Assembly (NCBI GenBank): GCA_003597945.1
Contig: QZJS01000004.1
Coordinates: 1-45,402, forward strand
Length of the DNA: 45,402 nucleotides
Origin: Desulfobacteraceae bacterium
GTDB lineage: Bacteria; Desulfobacterota; Desulfobacteria; Desulfobacterales; Desulfosalsimonadaceae
Direction: 5' to 3'
Positions 1 through 9,605 of the stretch are shown in pieces (position 1 is the first letter of the stretch; each line of letters begins with the position of its first letter). The translations under genes and the position numbers were made by a program. Under the pieces are notes generated by a model. The model saw only the letters and a program-made list of their open reading frames with translations. It was not told where the DNA came from and searched no databases.

Positions 1-135
1 CAGTATTCCGAAATTTTCAAATAGTGAAGACTGTCGGTATAAATCTCAATTTTTAGTTTATTGAGTATCTACAAGATATGGAACTTTTTTTGGCGGCCAG
101 GGATGGTACGGCGGAAATAAAAGGAGCGTTTGCAC

Positions 136-504
136 TCAGGGAAACGCCGCGGTCACGGTGGAGGTGATCCCGCCACGGGGGGTGAATTTTCCGGTTACCG
201 TCATTTGTTTGGGATGCAGCACGGAAACCAGGTCATCAAGGATGCGGTTGACGATATTTTCGTAAAAAATACCGACATTACGGTACTGGAGCAGGTACAG
301 CTTCAGGGATTTGAGTTCAACGATGGTTTGATCCGGCACATAGGAAATGGTGATACATCCCGTGTCCGGCAGGCCCGTCCGGGGGCACACCGAAGAATAT
401 TCGGGCTGCTCAATAACGATATGAATATCCCGCCGGGACCGGTAGTCATAGTCCAGCGGCTCCAGCAGGTCCGTCTTAATGGCGTCGGGCGTTTTGATTT
501 CCAT
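136..504 (-). CDS. queF: NADPH-dependent 7-cyano-7-deazaguanine reductase, QueF (type I, short form)
   Basis: Reduces preQ0 (7-cyano-7-deazaguanine) to preQ1 in queuosine biosynthesis; cytosolic. The 122-residue product carries the family hallmarks: a catalytic cysteine in the block SSVCPRTGLPD (Cys40, with Asp47 as the likely proton donor), the QueF signature ELKSLKLYL near residues 63-71, and a C-terminal FTPRGG block. It is shorter than the Bacillus enzyme (about 165 residues) but holds one complete T-fold domain of the unimodular type. The start is an ATG. It is the last gene of a minus-strand run and is separated from the preceding membrane-protein gene by about 120 bases, so it may have its own promoter. 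I saw no convincing preQ1 riboswitch in that gap. Confidence 0.93.
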   Translation of the reverse strand: MEIKTPDAIKTDLLEPLDYDYRSRRDIHIVIEQPEYSSVCPRTGLPDTGCITISYVPDQTIVELKSLKLYLLQYRNVGIFYENIVNRILDDLVSVLHPKQMTVTGKFTPRGGITSTVTAAFP

Positions 505-626
505 GAATTCTCAGCAACTCATTACCGATTGATATGTTTTCAGTATCTTTTTTTAAGTACCATAGGTGATTATGCCATCTTTGATGATGATGTCAAGGCA
601 TCAAATCGGCAATCACATTCGACAAA

Positions 627-2498
627 TCAGTGCGGCAGGGCCGCCTGTCCACTGTTTAATTGCTTTTTAAATTCGGTTTTTGCCTCCTCAATGGCGGCCA
701 TCAATTCCTTTTTGAAATCCTCGCGACTCATGGATTCTTCCAGCATTAAGAGCAACTTGTCCAAAGCAACGGTGGTTAAGACTCCGCCAATAAATCCACC
801 GATGCCGGCGCCGATGGCCGTTCCGGCGCCGGGAACCAAAGATCCGATGGCCCCGCCGATGGTCGCGCCAATCGCCGTGCCGCCCGCGGTTCCGGCTGTT
901 TTGGCAGCCACAACCTTGGCCACGGCCTTGGCGGCCAGCTTAAGGGTGGTTTTGGCGGTCATTTTGGCTACAATTTTTTTGATGATGATTCCGGTAAGGA
1001 GCCCGGCAGCCACCCCGCCGCCGGCGCTGTAGCCCATCCGCTCGCTAAAAACAATTTTATCATTAAATACCGGAGGATTAATCGCATCCGAAATATTCAT
1101 GCGCCGATTGACACGGATTTCCTCATCGCCCGGCATGATCCGGTTTTCCGCGATGAGCTGTTTCACCGTTTCCCGGTACTCTGATAAAGCGGCCTGATTT
1201 TCTTGAATGGCCGCATTCAGGACCAATTCCACCTTTTTAAAGACATCCCCTTTCTGCAGATGTTTTACCAGTTTATCCTGGAGATAGGTTTCAATTTCGC
1301 CGACCATGAGCATGCCAATGCGGCCATATTCCGCGGGCACGCTGTAATACCAGTCCAGAAAGGCGTCCACATTGACTTCCAATCGGTCAAACGCGCGGTC
1401 CGCTTCCCCCTCCATCCTGGCAACGGATATCTCAAAGCGATGCAACGCTTCTATCTTTGCGGTATTGATCTTATCGATTGTTCCTTCCCGGACATAATCA
1501 TCACCGATCATTTCCGCTATGGTGACGATTTGCATTGCGTCGGCTTCCAGCTTTTGCCTTGTCTCCACGACGCGGGGATTTGCATGCAGCCATTGTTCCA
1601 GTTGCGCGACCAGGGATATGTAAAACGACCAGACAACCACAACAACCACTGCCATGGAAATACCGATGCGCCAATTTGAAACCGGCGACGGGACGGCCTC
1701 ATCCACGAGCGGATTTAAAATCCGCCTGAATTCCCGGCCCGGGATCAGGAAAATGGAAAGCATCAGGCAGGCATTAAGAAAAACCGTAAAATATCCCGCA
1801 GCCACGGCAAATAATGCCGGCCACCGGCTCATCGCGCCGGTTTTGCCCAGGGCGTAGGCCTTGGCACCTTCATACCAGGCCAGCCACTGGACGGCTTCTT
1901 CCAGAAGCGCGCTGCCTCCGGCGCCCGCCAATGCGCTTTTGTGTGCGCGGATAGCCGCGTCAAAGCTCGGATAACCGGGAATTTGCATAAACAGATAAAT
2001 GATCAGCAGGTAAAAAACCATCATGATCACGGGGGTTATCCACCTGGCCCAACGCAATGCCGTGCCGTAAGAAAGATGCGGTTTAACTTCGGATTTAAGA
2101 AAGCGCCGCAGCAGCTCATGAACGCCGTAAAATAAAGGGACCGCCATAAAGAATGCGATCCATTCCCATGTGGTGTAGGTATGAAACTGAAGGAACATGA
2201 AAAACGCCGTCGCCAGCGCCCACAGACCCCATATCAAATAAATCAGGAGCCTCCCGGACAGCAGCCGGTGCAGCAGGCCGCCGGGCTCAAATTTATGCAG
2301 TTTCTCAATTCTTGAAACCGTGGACATGTAAACAGCGCTGATAAAAACGGGGATGCTGAACAAAAGCACGATCAATGTCGCCAACCATAATTTAGATGAG
2401 ACAAACACTGCAGAAAACCCGTATACCGCCCCGCCCCACAGGAGGAATTTAAGCGCCTGGAAAAGAAAAAAGTGCCGTGATTCGATTTGACTCGTCAT
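627..2498 (-). CDS. Multi-pass membrane protein with C-terminal glycine-zipper region, unknown function
   Basis: 623 residues; I do not recognise the family. The N-terminal half has about six hydrophobic helices (roughly residues 8-58, 84-104, 112-130, 150-172, 224-250, 273-300). A charged, probably helical region of about 180 residues follows (300-480). The C-terminal part is rich in Ala, Gly and Lys with glycine-zipper repeats (GTAIGATIGGAIG, GTAIGAGIGGFIGG, about 535-585) and ends in a charged amphipathic tail. Glycine zippers occur in membrane-inserting and oligomerising segments, so pore formation or membrane association is possible, but that is inference. Starts with ATG 29 bases after the stop of the 233-residue gene at 2528-3229, so the two are probably co-transcribed and may work together. 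Confidence 0.8.
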   Translation of the reverse strand: MTSQIESRHFFLFQALKFLLWGGAVYGFSAVFVSSKLWLATLIVLLFSIPVFISAVYMSTVSRIEKLHKFEPGGLLHRLLSGRLLIYLIWGLWALATAFFMFLQFHTYTTWEWIAFFMAVPLFYGVHELLRRFLKSEVKPHLSYGTALRWARWITPVIMMVFYLLIIYLFMQIPGYPSFDAAIRAHKSALAGAGGSALLEEAVQWLAWYEGAKAYALGKTGAMSRWPALFAVAAGYFTVFLNACLMLSIFLIPGREFRRILNPLVDEAVPSPVSNWRIGISMAVVVVVVWSFYISLVAQLEQWLHANPRVVETRQKLEADAMQIVTIAEMIGDDYVREGTIDKINTAKIEALHRFEISVARMEGEADRAFDRLEVNVDAFLDWYYSVPAEYGRIGMLMVGEIETYLQDKLVKHLQKGDVFKKVELVLNAAIQENQAALSEYRETVKQLIAENRIMPGDEEIRVNRRMNISDAINPPVFNDKIVFSERMGYSAGGGVAAGLLTGIIIKKIVAKMTAKTTLKLAAKAVAKVVAAKTAGTAGGTAIGATIGGAIGSLVPGAGTAIGAGIGGFIGGVLTTVALDKLLLMLEESMSREDFKKELMAAIEEAKTEFKKQLNSGQAALPH

Positions 2499-2527
2499 TT
2501 TTTACCCTACTTTTTCTTCCTGATCTT

Positions 2528-3229
2528 TTATTTTTCCGCGAACACGGAATCGTGGATCAGCTCAATCAGGGGTTCGAGGGGATTGTCCGAATCAAGGGAA
2601 CGGGCGATCTGCAGTTCCTGGCGGTCGGCCGGGGAGACGATTTTTTTTGCCTCCACCGCGATGGTCTGCTCCAGGGACTGGCGGTCGGTGAAGGACCGGA
2701 AGATCCGGCTGACGGCCACGCGTACCTTGCCGGAACGCTTGAGATACATCTGGTCCAAAAGCTCCCGAAGACTTCCCGCATCCAGGCTTTCAAGGCCCTG
2801 CATGGCCCGTTCGGTCAGGTCGGACGGGGCGGGCGCGGCAATATCGGATGGTCCATGGGAGATGTCCGGCGATTCGAGAGGCGATTGAGGTGAAATCTTT
2901 TCAGAAACCCTGATGTCGATGCGGGCGGTATAGACAAACATTAATCCCAATGTGTCGGAATGCGCGAATGGAGCGATATCCGCAAACTCGAGGATGCGGC
3001 AAAGGATTTGTCCGGCGTCCACGCTCATGGCCGCCCGGATATCCGGGTTGGTTTCCCGGGTGTCAAAACGCGCGGTGATTATATTTTCAAAGGTTTCCGG
3101 ATAAATGTAAACATGCAGGCCCGGCATGAGTTCCACCCGGAATGATCCCGAAACCTCCAGCAGGCTGAAATTCCCGCGGGCCAGAGTATCCCGAATCATC
3201 TTCAAGTGATCTTCAATCGTCAGCCCCAT
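2528..3229 (-). CDS. Hypothetical protein, probable partner of the glycine-zipper membrane protein
   Basis: 233 residues, soluble, no signal peptide or membrane helix, no family recognised. The N-terminal 120 residues look like a compact alpha/beta domain. A Pro/Ser-rich linker (about 120-140) is followed by a charged helical C-terminal domain (140-233). A GAGGAACA ribosome-binding site lies directly before the ATG, which supports the start. It sits between the RND transporter gene (about 85 bases upstream) and the membrane protein gene (29 bases downstream) on the same strand, suggesting one transcript. Confidence 0.75.
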   Translation of the reverse strand: MGLTIEDHLKMIRDTLARGNFSLLEVSGSFRVELMPGLHVYIYPETFENIITARFDTRETNPDIRAAMSVDAGQILCRILEFADIAPFAHSDTLGLMFVYTARIDIRVSEKISPQSPLESPDISHGPSDIAAPAPSDLTERAMQGLESLDAGSLRELLDQMYLKRSGKVRVAVSRIFRSFTDRQSLEQTIAVEAKKIVSPADRQELQIARSLDSDNPLEPLIELIHDSVFAEK

Positions 3230-3314
3230 TGTTCCTCACATTTGCCGTCTCACCGGTGTGCGGACGATGCATTCATCGGCCCGGCTTGAGTATTTCTTCT
3301 GAACGGCTTTGCCA

Positions 3315-6300
3315 TCATCCCACCGCCCAATTTTTCGCCCTGGCCCCGACGCCTTTGAGGTCTTCGAGGATCATGTATCCGCAGGGAATCAGGAAAAGGG
3401 TGATGCCGGTGGCCAGAAGCACGCCGAAGCCGATGCTGACCGCCATGGGCTTCAGGAACCGCGCCTGGATGCTGGCTTCAAGCAGAATGGGAATCAGGCC
3501 GGCAAAGGTGGTCAGGGATGTCAGAATCACCGCGCGAAATCGCTGAATGCCGCTCTGGATCACCGCATCGCGAAGCGCCATGCCGGCATCCCGGAGCCGG
3601 TTGATCCGGTGCACCAGGACCAGGGAGTCGTTGACCACCACGCCGGAAAGCCCGACAATACCGAACATACTGACAATACTGAGGTTAAAACCCATGAGCA
3701 GGTGTCCCCAGATGGCGCCGACAATGCCGAAGGGAATGGCCATCATAACGACCAGCGGTTGTGAAAACGATTTAAACGGTATGGCCAGCAGCGCGTAAAT
3801 GCAGAACAGAGCGATAATAAAGCCCTTGAATACATCCCCTAAGGATTCGCGCTGTTCCTTGCCTTCCCCCTCTATGGCAAAGCGTAGACCGGGATAATGG
3901 TTGGCGATCCGGGGAAGGACGTCTTTGATCAGTTCCTGGCGGATCTCGTTGGCATTGGCGATGCTTTCGTTCACGTCGGCCATCACCTTGACCACCCGGA
4001 GGCGCTGTGCCCGCTCGATCTGGGTATATCCCCTTGCCATTTCCACGGATGCCACCGCGTCAAAGGGAACTTCCGCGCCCGACGGGGTGCGGATACGCAT
4101 CTGTTCAACGGAATAAAGGGACCGGCGTTCCTCCTCAGGGAACCTGACCAGCACGCGGATTTCGTTTTTATCCCGCTGAAACCGGAGGGCTTCGGCCCCG
4201 TAAAATCCATGCCGCACCTGGCGGGCCAGATCGCTTAAGGTAATGCCCAGGGTTTCGGCCTGGGGCTTTAACCGAAGCTGCATTTCCATTTTTCCGGGAA
4301 GAAAGCTGTCTCTGATGTCAAACACGCCGGGATATTTTTCAAGTTCAGCCTTCAAGGATTCGGCCGCGTCCTTTAATCTGTTATAATCGTTTAAAGAGAG
4401 ATGCACCTCCACGGGATTGCCCACGGAATGAATTTCGCTCTGAAAAGTCAGCGACTCGGCTTCCGGGAGGGCGCCGACCCTTTCGCGCCAAAGATTGGTG
4501 AGTTTTTCGGAACTGATATCGCGGATCTCGCCATCTAAAAGCTGAATCCAGATCTGGGCAAGATGTCCGCCGGTATCCCCAGAATGCCCGCGCCGCTTGA
4601 CATGGGCCCCGATGAGAGCCGCGCTGTATTCCAGCAGCGGCGGGGCCCCTTCGGGCCGGAGGCTGTCCTGTTCGGCCAGCAGATCAATGCCGGTCTGTTC
4701 GATGAACCGGACCACCTCTCTGGTCTGCTCCATGGGCGCGCCCGTGGGCATGGTGATCATGCACTGGATCACATCGCCTTCCACCTTGGGAAAAAAGGTG
4801 AACTTCATTCTTCCCGAAGTCCATACGCCCAGTGTCACCAACAAAAGGGCAATGCCGATGGAAACGGTGATATACCGCCATTTCACGCAGATGGTCGCCA
4901 GGCCGGCATAGAGACTCCGCGTCACCCAATCAAGGGCCCGCGCCATGATGCCGGGCCGACTCTGGCCGTCATGGGCGATTTTGGCGGCCTTGCTGCGGGC
5001 CAGATGCGCGGGGAGAATAAAAAGCGACTCGATCAGGGAAGCCGCCAGCACCAGAATGACCACCAGCGGAATATTTCGCATGAGTTTGCCCATCATCCCG
5101 CCGGCCAGCAGCAGAGGTGAAAACGCGGCAATGGTGGTCAGAACCGAAAAAATCACCGGCCGCCCCACCTCCAGGGTGCCTTCCACGGCAGCGGTCAGCG
5201 GCGCCATGCCCGCCTCCTGCTTGGAAAAGATATTCTCCCCCACGATGATGGCGTCATCCACCACGATCCCGAGCACCATGATAAACGCAAATAAAGACAG
5301 CATATTCAGGGATACATCATAATGGGGCATGAGCCACATGGCGCAGGCGAAACTGACGGGTATCCCCAGGGTCACCCAGAAGGCCACCCGGATGTTGAGA
5401 AACATCGCGAGCAAAATCGCCACCAGGATCAGGCCCCAGAACATATTTTTACCCAGCAGCTCCAGCCGGCTTTTAAGTATCCGGGCGTAATCATTGTAGA
5501 CCTGCACATGCATGCCGGCGGGCAGATTCGGCTCCAGGTCCGCCACAAACGCCTTGACGCCGGCCGCCACCTTAAGGGCGCTCTGTTCGGCCACGCGATA
5601 GACATTGATGATGACCGCGGGCTTACCGTCAAAGCTGGCGAACAGGTCCACATCGGCAAATCCTTCCCTGAGCACGCCGATATCGGCCAGGGTGACCCGG
5701 CTGCCGTCAGGCCGGGTGATGATGGGGATGTCGCGATAATCCACGGCGTGATATTTCCGGCCCTTGGTCCGGACCAGGATTTCGCCGGCATCGGTCTTGA
5801 TCCGGCCGGCGGGCAGGTCCAGGCTGTTCCGGGTGACGGCTTCGGCCACCATGCCTAATGTCAGGCCGTATTTGCGAAGCGCCGATTCCGGGATCTCGAT
5901 ATGGATCTCACTCTCCCGGGCTGCGGCCATGCCGGCCATGGTGATATTTGGCAGATTGGTGATGTCGTCCTGAATGGTTTCAGCCAGGTGCTTGATGACG
6001 GCTTCATCGGCATCGCCGTAAACCGCCACGCTGACGACCTGGATCTGCTGAATGATTTCCCGGACAACGGGTTTTTCCGCCTCGGCCGGCATGGTCGTGA
6101 TCCGGTCCACCTCGGCCTTGACCTCATCGAGCAGGGTTTGGACGTCCCAGTCCTTCATGACCTCGACGGTGATGGTGGCCAGGCCTTCCCTGGCCGTGGA
6201 ATCGATCCTTTTGATCCCGGTCAGGCCGGCGATATTTTCCTCAATGCGGCGGATGACCCCCTCTTCCACTTCCTCGGGGGACGCGCCGGGATACTCCACC

Positions 6301-6446
6301 GTTATGCTGATCATGTCCAGGCTGGCTTCGGGAAACACCTCCAGTTTGATGCCCACGCCCGTGGTGATGCCGGCCACCAGAAAAAAAAACATGAGCAGAT
6401 TGGCGGCCACATGGTTTTCCGCGAACCAGGCAACGGCGGTCCTCAT
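3315..6446 (-). CDS. RND-family efflux transporter, inner-membrane permease (AcrB/MdtC type)
   Basis: Proton-driven inner-membrane pump of a tripartite efflux system. The 1043 residues match the usual RND length and plan: first helix at residues 12-32, a large periplasmic loop, a helix bundle at about 335-500, a second periplasmic loop and a C-terminal helix bundle from about 865. The proton-relay helix carries VVDDAIIVGENIF (Asp397/Asp398). Its ATG overlaps the stop of the adaptor gene by 4 bases (ATGA), and the outer-membrane component lies upstream, so all three pump parts are one operon. The substrate cannot be read from sequence; divergence from classical AcrB places it with the broad HAE-type RND pumps. 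Confidence 0.93.
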   Translation of the reverse strand: MRTAVAWFAENHVAANLLMFFFLVAGITTGVGIKLEVFPEASLDMISITVEYPGASPEEVEEGVIRRIEENIAGLTGIKRIDSTAREGLATITVEVMKDWDVQTLLDEVKAEVDRITTMPAEAEKPVVREIIQQIQVVSVAVYGDADEAVIKHLAETIQDDITNLPNITMAGMAAARESEIHIEIPESALRKYGLTLGMVAEAVTRNSLDLPAGRIKTDAGEILVRTKGRKYHAVDYRDIPIITRPDGSRVTLADIGVLREGFADVDLFASFDGKPAVIINVYRVAEQSALKVAAGVKAFVADLEPNLPAGMHVQVYNDYARILKSRLELLGKNMFWGLILVAILLAMFLNIRVAFWVTLGIPVSFACAMWLMPHYDVSLNMLSLFAFIMVLGIVVDDAIIVGENIFSKQEAGMAPLTAAVEGTLEVGRPVIFSVLTTIAAFSPLLLAGGMMGKLMRNIPLVVILVLAASLIESLFILPAHLARSKAAKIAHDGQSRPGIMARALDWVTRSLYAGLATICVKWRYITVSIGIALLLVTLGVWTSGRMKFTFFPKVEGDVIQCMITMPTGAPMEQTREVVRFIEQTGIDLLAEQDSLRPEGAPPLLEYSAALIGAHVKRRGHSGDTGGHLAQIWIQLLDGEIRDISSEKLTNLWRERVGALPEAESLTFQSEIHSVGNPVEVHLSLNDYNRLKDAAESLKAELEKYPGVFDIRDSFLPGKMEMQLRLKPQAETLGITLSDLARQVRHGFYGAEALRFQRDKNEIRVLVRFPEEERRSLYSVEQMRIRTPSGAEVPFDAVASVEMARGYTQIERAQRLRVVKVMADVNESIANANEIRQELIKDVLPRIANHYPGLRFAIEGEGKEQRESLGDVFKGFIIALFCIYALLAIPFKSFSQPLVVMMAIPFGIVGAIWGHLLMGFNLSIVSMFGIVGLSGVVVNDSLVLVHRINRLRDAGMALRDAVIQSGIQRFRAVILTSLTTFAGLIPILLEASIQARFLKPMAVSIGFGVLLATGITLFLIPCGYMILEDLKGVGARAKNWAVG

Positions 6447-7618
6447 CGGATTTCGCCTCCGTTAACGGGTAAATGCCGGATCTGCATGCCGTCGGTGACC
6501 ACCTTCAGCGGCGATATTACCACAAGATCGCCATCTAAAAGCCCTCCCGCGATGGTCACTCCCCCGTCATTGGCACGGGACACCGTCACTTTCCGGAACA
6601 TCAGGCGATCTTTCTCCGGATCCACCACCCAGACGGTATCGTCCGCATGCAGGGCCGTGCGCGGGATCACGGCAGCCCCGTCCAGGACCCGGCCCTTAAT
6701 GCGCACTTCACCGAACTGGCCCGCCGCCAGGGGCGGGATCGCGTCATAAGGATTTGCCACCCGGACCACCACGCGATGCATGCGGGTCCGGTCATCGATG
6801 CGGCCTTCGGAGCGGGCCACCCGGCCCTGCCAGATCATTTCCCGGCCGGAGGCTTCGGCCCGGACTTCAGCGGGGGAGCCGACGGCCTTGTTTGTGGTGT
6901 AGCCGGGGAGGTCAAACCAGGCTAAATCCCGGTCTTCGAGGGGAATCACGATTTCCGCGGCATCCGTGGCGTAAAGGGTGGCCAGTGGCTGGCCGGGGAC
7001 CACGAACTGGCCGTATCCCACCTGTCGGGCAACGACCCGGCAGGCAAAGGGCGCTTTCAATCGGGTGCGCGCCAGTTTAAGACGGGCATCGGTCAAATTC
7101 GCCTTTTCCGCTTCCAGCCGGGCCAGGGCCGCGGCGAGCTGGGGCTCCTTGGCCACCAGAGGCGGCGGTTCTTCCCCTGGATTCAGGCGATGCCATTCCT
7201 CCCGGGATGCGGCCGCATCTTCTCTTATCATTTCAAGCTGGCTTTCCGCCTCCTTGATTCTGGCTTCGGCAAGAATGACCGCGATTTCATAATCCGCCGG
7301 ATCCACCACCAGCATGAGTTCATCTTTGGCAAAGGTCCCGCCGTCCACCAGGGAAGGCGAGATCATCGTCACCTTGCCACCCACCTGGGGCACCAGCTGA
7401 ATTTCCATTACGGGGCGAACCGTTCCGTAACCGGTCACGATGATTTCCATGGGCCCGGTGGTCACCGAAACGGTCCGCACCAGAGGCACGGGGGCCGTCG
7501 GCATTTCCTGCCGCGGCGCCTGCCGGCCGGCCTTAAGCGCCTTGAATCCGAAAACACCGGCCGCCACAATAATGATGGCGATCAATACCTGTATCAGAAT
7601 GCGTTTAGATCGGGACAT
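6443..7618 (-). CDS. RND efflux periplasmic adaptor (membrane fusion protein, HlyD/AcrA family)
   Basis: Bridges the inner-membrane RND pump and the outer-membrane channel. The 391-residue protein begins with an uncleaved or signal-anchor helix (about residues 7-27). It then has the biotinyl/lipoyl-like half (VTGYGTVRPVMEIQLVPQ), a helical hairpin (about 125-190) and the returning half (LKAPFACRVVARQVGYGQ, where LKAPF is typical of the family), followed by beta-barrel and membrane-proximal domains. The ATG is 68 bases after the outer-membrane factor gene, and the stop overlaps the permease start by 4 bases. This translational coupling is typical of pump operons. Confidence 0.92.
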   Translation of the reverse strand: MSRSKRILIQVLIAIIIVAAGVFGFKALKAGRQAPRQEMPTAPVPLVRTVSVTTGPMEIIVTGYGTVRPVMEIQLVPQVGGKVTMISPSLVDGGTFAKDELMLVVDPADYEIAVILAEARIKEAESQLEMIREDAAASREEWHRLNPGEEPPPLVAKEPQLAAALARLEAEKANLTDARLKLARTRLKAPFACRVVARQVGYGQFVVPGQPLATLYATDAAEIVIPLEDRDLAWFDLPGYTTNKAVGSPAEVRAEASGREMIWQGRVARSEGRIDDRTRMHRVVVRVANPYDAIPPLAAGQFGEVRIKGRVLDGAAVIPRTALHADDTVWVVDPEKDRLMFRKVTVSRANDGGVTIAGGLLDGDLVVISPLKVVTDGMQIRHLPVNGGEIR

Positions 7619-7686
7619 ATGGTTTTCTCAATGTTTGAAGTTTTCGCAAGAAGATTTCCAAGCTCTTCGTGCGTTTAAACGACGCA

Positions 7687-9237
7687 TCACGGCGTTGTTA
7701 CGACGCTGTCCGCGATGTTATCAATATTCGGATTTGAAGGGTCCGGGACAACATCCCAGCCGCCGCCCAGAACCCGGTAAAGGCTCACCCGGTTGGATAA
7801 AACCGCGTATTCCGCTTCCACCATTCGTATTTCCGCTGCAAAGCGCGCCAACTGGGCATCCAGAACGGCCAGGTAATCCACAAGCCCCCTGCGGTATCGG
7901 TCCACGGCAACCTCCTGAACGGCAACGGCCTCCTCCAGGAAAACCCGCATCCGCAGGCGCCGGGTTTCCAGTTCCTTCTGGTTCAGCAGGGCCCCCTCGA
8001 CTTCGGCAAAGGCGTTTAGCACGGTCTTCGCATAGGCCATTTTCGCCTGCTGATACCGGGCTTCGGCCGCGGCCTGGGCCGCGGACAGTTTTCCGGCGTT
8101 GAACACCGGCTGTAATCCGCCGGCCGCCATTCGCCACAACTCGTTTTCCGGCCGGAACAGGTCGCCGATATCGCCGGAGGCATATCCGAAGCTGCCGGTC
8201 AGGGTGATGCCGGGAAAGCGGGCCGCTTTTGCAACGCCGATCCGGGCCGAGGCGGCCTTCAGGACGGCTTCGACGGACCGGATATCAGGCCTCCGTTCCA
8301 GCAGTTGCGAAGGAAGCCCGGCGGGTATGGGGCGGGGAGGAACAAAAGCGCCGGGCGCTCTGAAATCGTCGGTTTCAGCCGTGGGGTAACGGCCCTGCAG
8401 AACCGACAGCATCTGTCGGCCGGCGCCCAGGGCCGCGGTCAGATCGGGAAGCTGGGCTTCGGCTCCGGCAAGGGCCCGGCGAGCCTGGCGCACGTCCAGG
8501 ATTGATGTCAACCCTCGCCGGTAACGGCTTTCCGTTAGGGCCAGCCCTTGCTCGTAAGCGTCCACCATATCCCTGTTCACCCGGATCTGACGCTTAAGGG
8601 CCGCGATCTGGAGATAAAGACTTACGGTTTCGGCCGTCAGGGAATGGGCCACGGCCCGCTGGTTTTCCGCGGATGCCAGCAGGTCCGCCTCGGCCGCCTC
8701 TGTCGCCCGGGCCAGGCGGCCCCAGAGGTCCAGCTCAAAAGATGCCGGCAGGGAAAGGGAATACGAAGACCCGGTCACTGAAACAGCATTGCCGGTGATC
8801 GGGTTCAATGTCGCCTGCCGCTGTCGGAGGGCCTGAACGCTCAGGTTGATCGAAGGATATTGATCCGCGCTGATCTGCCGCAGGACGGCCGCCACCTCGG
8901 TCAACCGGAAAGCCGCTGCCCGGATATCCGGGTTGTTTGCCATCACTTCGGCCACTACCCGGTCGAGTTCCGGATCATTAAATTCCCGCCACCAGAGGTT
9001 CTCGGGCTTTAGCGCATCCAAACCACCGGATTCCTGTTCAAAAGCGGCCGGCATCGCAAAATCAAGATCGGCGCCGGTATAATCCGGCCCCATTTTCATG
9101 CAGGCGGGCAGCAAAAAAATAAGCAGCAGCAAACCGGCAAACCGTTTCCGCAACGTTGCCCGGATGCACCCGAGGTTTTGAAAGGTTTTTTTAATTTTTG
9201 GCCGGGGATATTTTTTCAAACCGCAGTTCCGTTTCAA
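7687..9237 (-). CDS. RND efflux outer-membrane factor lipoprotein (NodT/OprM family)
   Basis: Outer-membrane channel of the tripartite pump. It has two OEP repeats with typical segments such as PAFKSF-free helical hairpins, LERRPDIRSVEAVL near the middle and RYRRGLVDYLAVLDAQ near the end. A lipobox LLPAC follows a hydrophobic stretch, so the mature protein is probably lipidated. The start is uncertain. The longest frame opens at a TTG (9237) with AAGGA six bases upstream and overlaps the preceding lipoprotein gene by 47 bases, giving a basic 28-residue extension. A TTG at 9153 just before the hydrophobic signal gives a more usual N-terminus but has no clear ribosome-binding site. Length and domain order fit the family either way. 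Confidence 0.9.
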   Translation of the reverse strand: MKRNCGLKKYPRPKIKKTFQNLGCIRATLRKRFAGLLLLIFLLPACMKMGPDYTGADLDFAMPAAFEQESGGLDALKPENLWWREFNDPELDRVVAEVMANNPDIRAAAFRLTEVAAVLRQISADQYPSINLSVQALRQRQATLNPITGNAVSVTGSSYSLSLPASFELDLWGRLARATEAAEADLLASAENQRAVAHSLTAETVSLYLQIAALKRQIRVNRDMVDAYEQGLALTESRYRRGLTSILDVRQARRALAGAEAQLPDLTAALGAGRQMLSVLQGRYPTAETDDFRAPGAFVPPRPIPAGLPSQLLERRPDIRSVEAVLKAASARIGVAKAARFPGITLTGSFGYASGDIGDLFRPENELWRMAAGGLQPVFNAGKLSAAQAAAEARYQQAKMAYAKTVLNAFAEVEGALLNQKELETRRLRMRVFLEEAVAVQEVAVDRYRRGLVDYLAVLDAQLARFAAEIRMVEAEYAVLSNRVSLYRVLGGGWDVVPDPSNPNIDNIADSVVTTP

Positions 9238-9544
9238 GAGGCATCCTTAGTAAAAAGCCGTTTTTCGTCAGCGTACCGGTCATGATCCCGCCTTCCCGGG
9301 TATGGATGCGGATCTCACCATCCTTGACATGCCAGGTAAAAGTAACTTCCTCATGATTGCAAGTCCAGGTTCCCTCGCCGTTTTCCCTGAGATCGACTAC
9401 GGTGGGTTCACACGGACCGCCGCCGGCATCGGCCGCCAGGTAAGTCCCGATATAGGTTTGCCGGGAATCGCATGACATCAGCACCGTCATCAACAGCAGA
9501 CAGCCGCATATCGCGGTAATTCCGGCACAAAAGTTTGCCTTCAC
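9191..9544 (-). CDS. Small putative lipoprotein
   Basis: 117 residues. A hydrophobic signal segment ends in the lipobox LMSC, so export and lipidation are likely. The mature part is beta-rich with internal cysteines and a YIGTYLAADAGGGPCEPT opening. The ladder of short strands (GTWTCNHEEVTFTW, MTGTLTKNGFLLRM) resembles small lipocalin-like or NlpE/META-type lipoproteins, but no family can be named with confidence. The GTG at 9544 is chosen because AAGGAGG lies seven bases before it; an in-frame TTG further upstream falls on the ribosome-binding site itself. It lies between the DoxX-like gene and the efflux operon and probably belongs to the same transcript. Confidence 0.7.
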   Translation of the reverse strand: MKANFCAGITAICGCLLLMTVLMSCDSRQTYIGTYLAADAGGGPCEPTVVDLRENGEGTWTCNHEEVTFTWHVKDGEIRIHTREGGIMTGTLTKNGFLLRMPLETELRFEKISPAKN

Positions 9545-9605
9545 GATCGCGCCTCCTTGCACGCAAATAAAAACATGCTACAATACAGCCCTTTTTAAGC
9601 GGATA

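Noticed and set aside
505-626. preQ1 riboswitch upstream of queF
   Set aside because: No compact H-type pseudoknot layout with the short A-rich tail could be recognised in the gap.
130-1032. A 300-residue plus-strand frame over the queF and zipper-protein region
   Set aside because: Its length comes from the opposite-strand Gly/Ala-rich codons; queF motifs show the true strand.
5901-6749. A 282-residue plus-strand frame
   Set aside because: Antisense to the RND transporter and adaptor genes.
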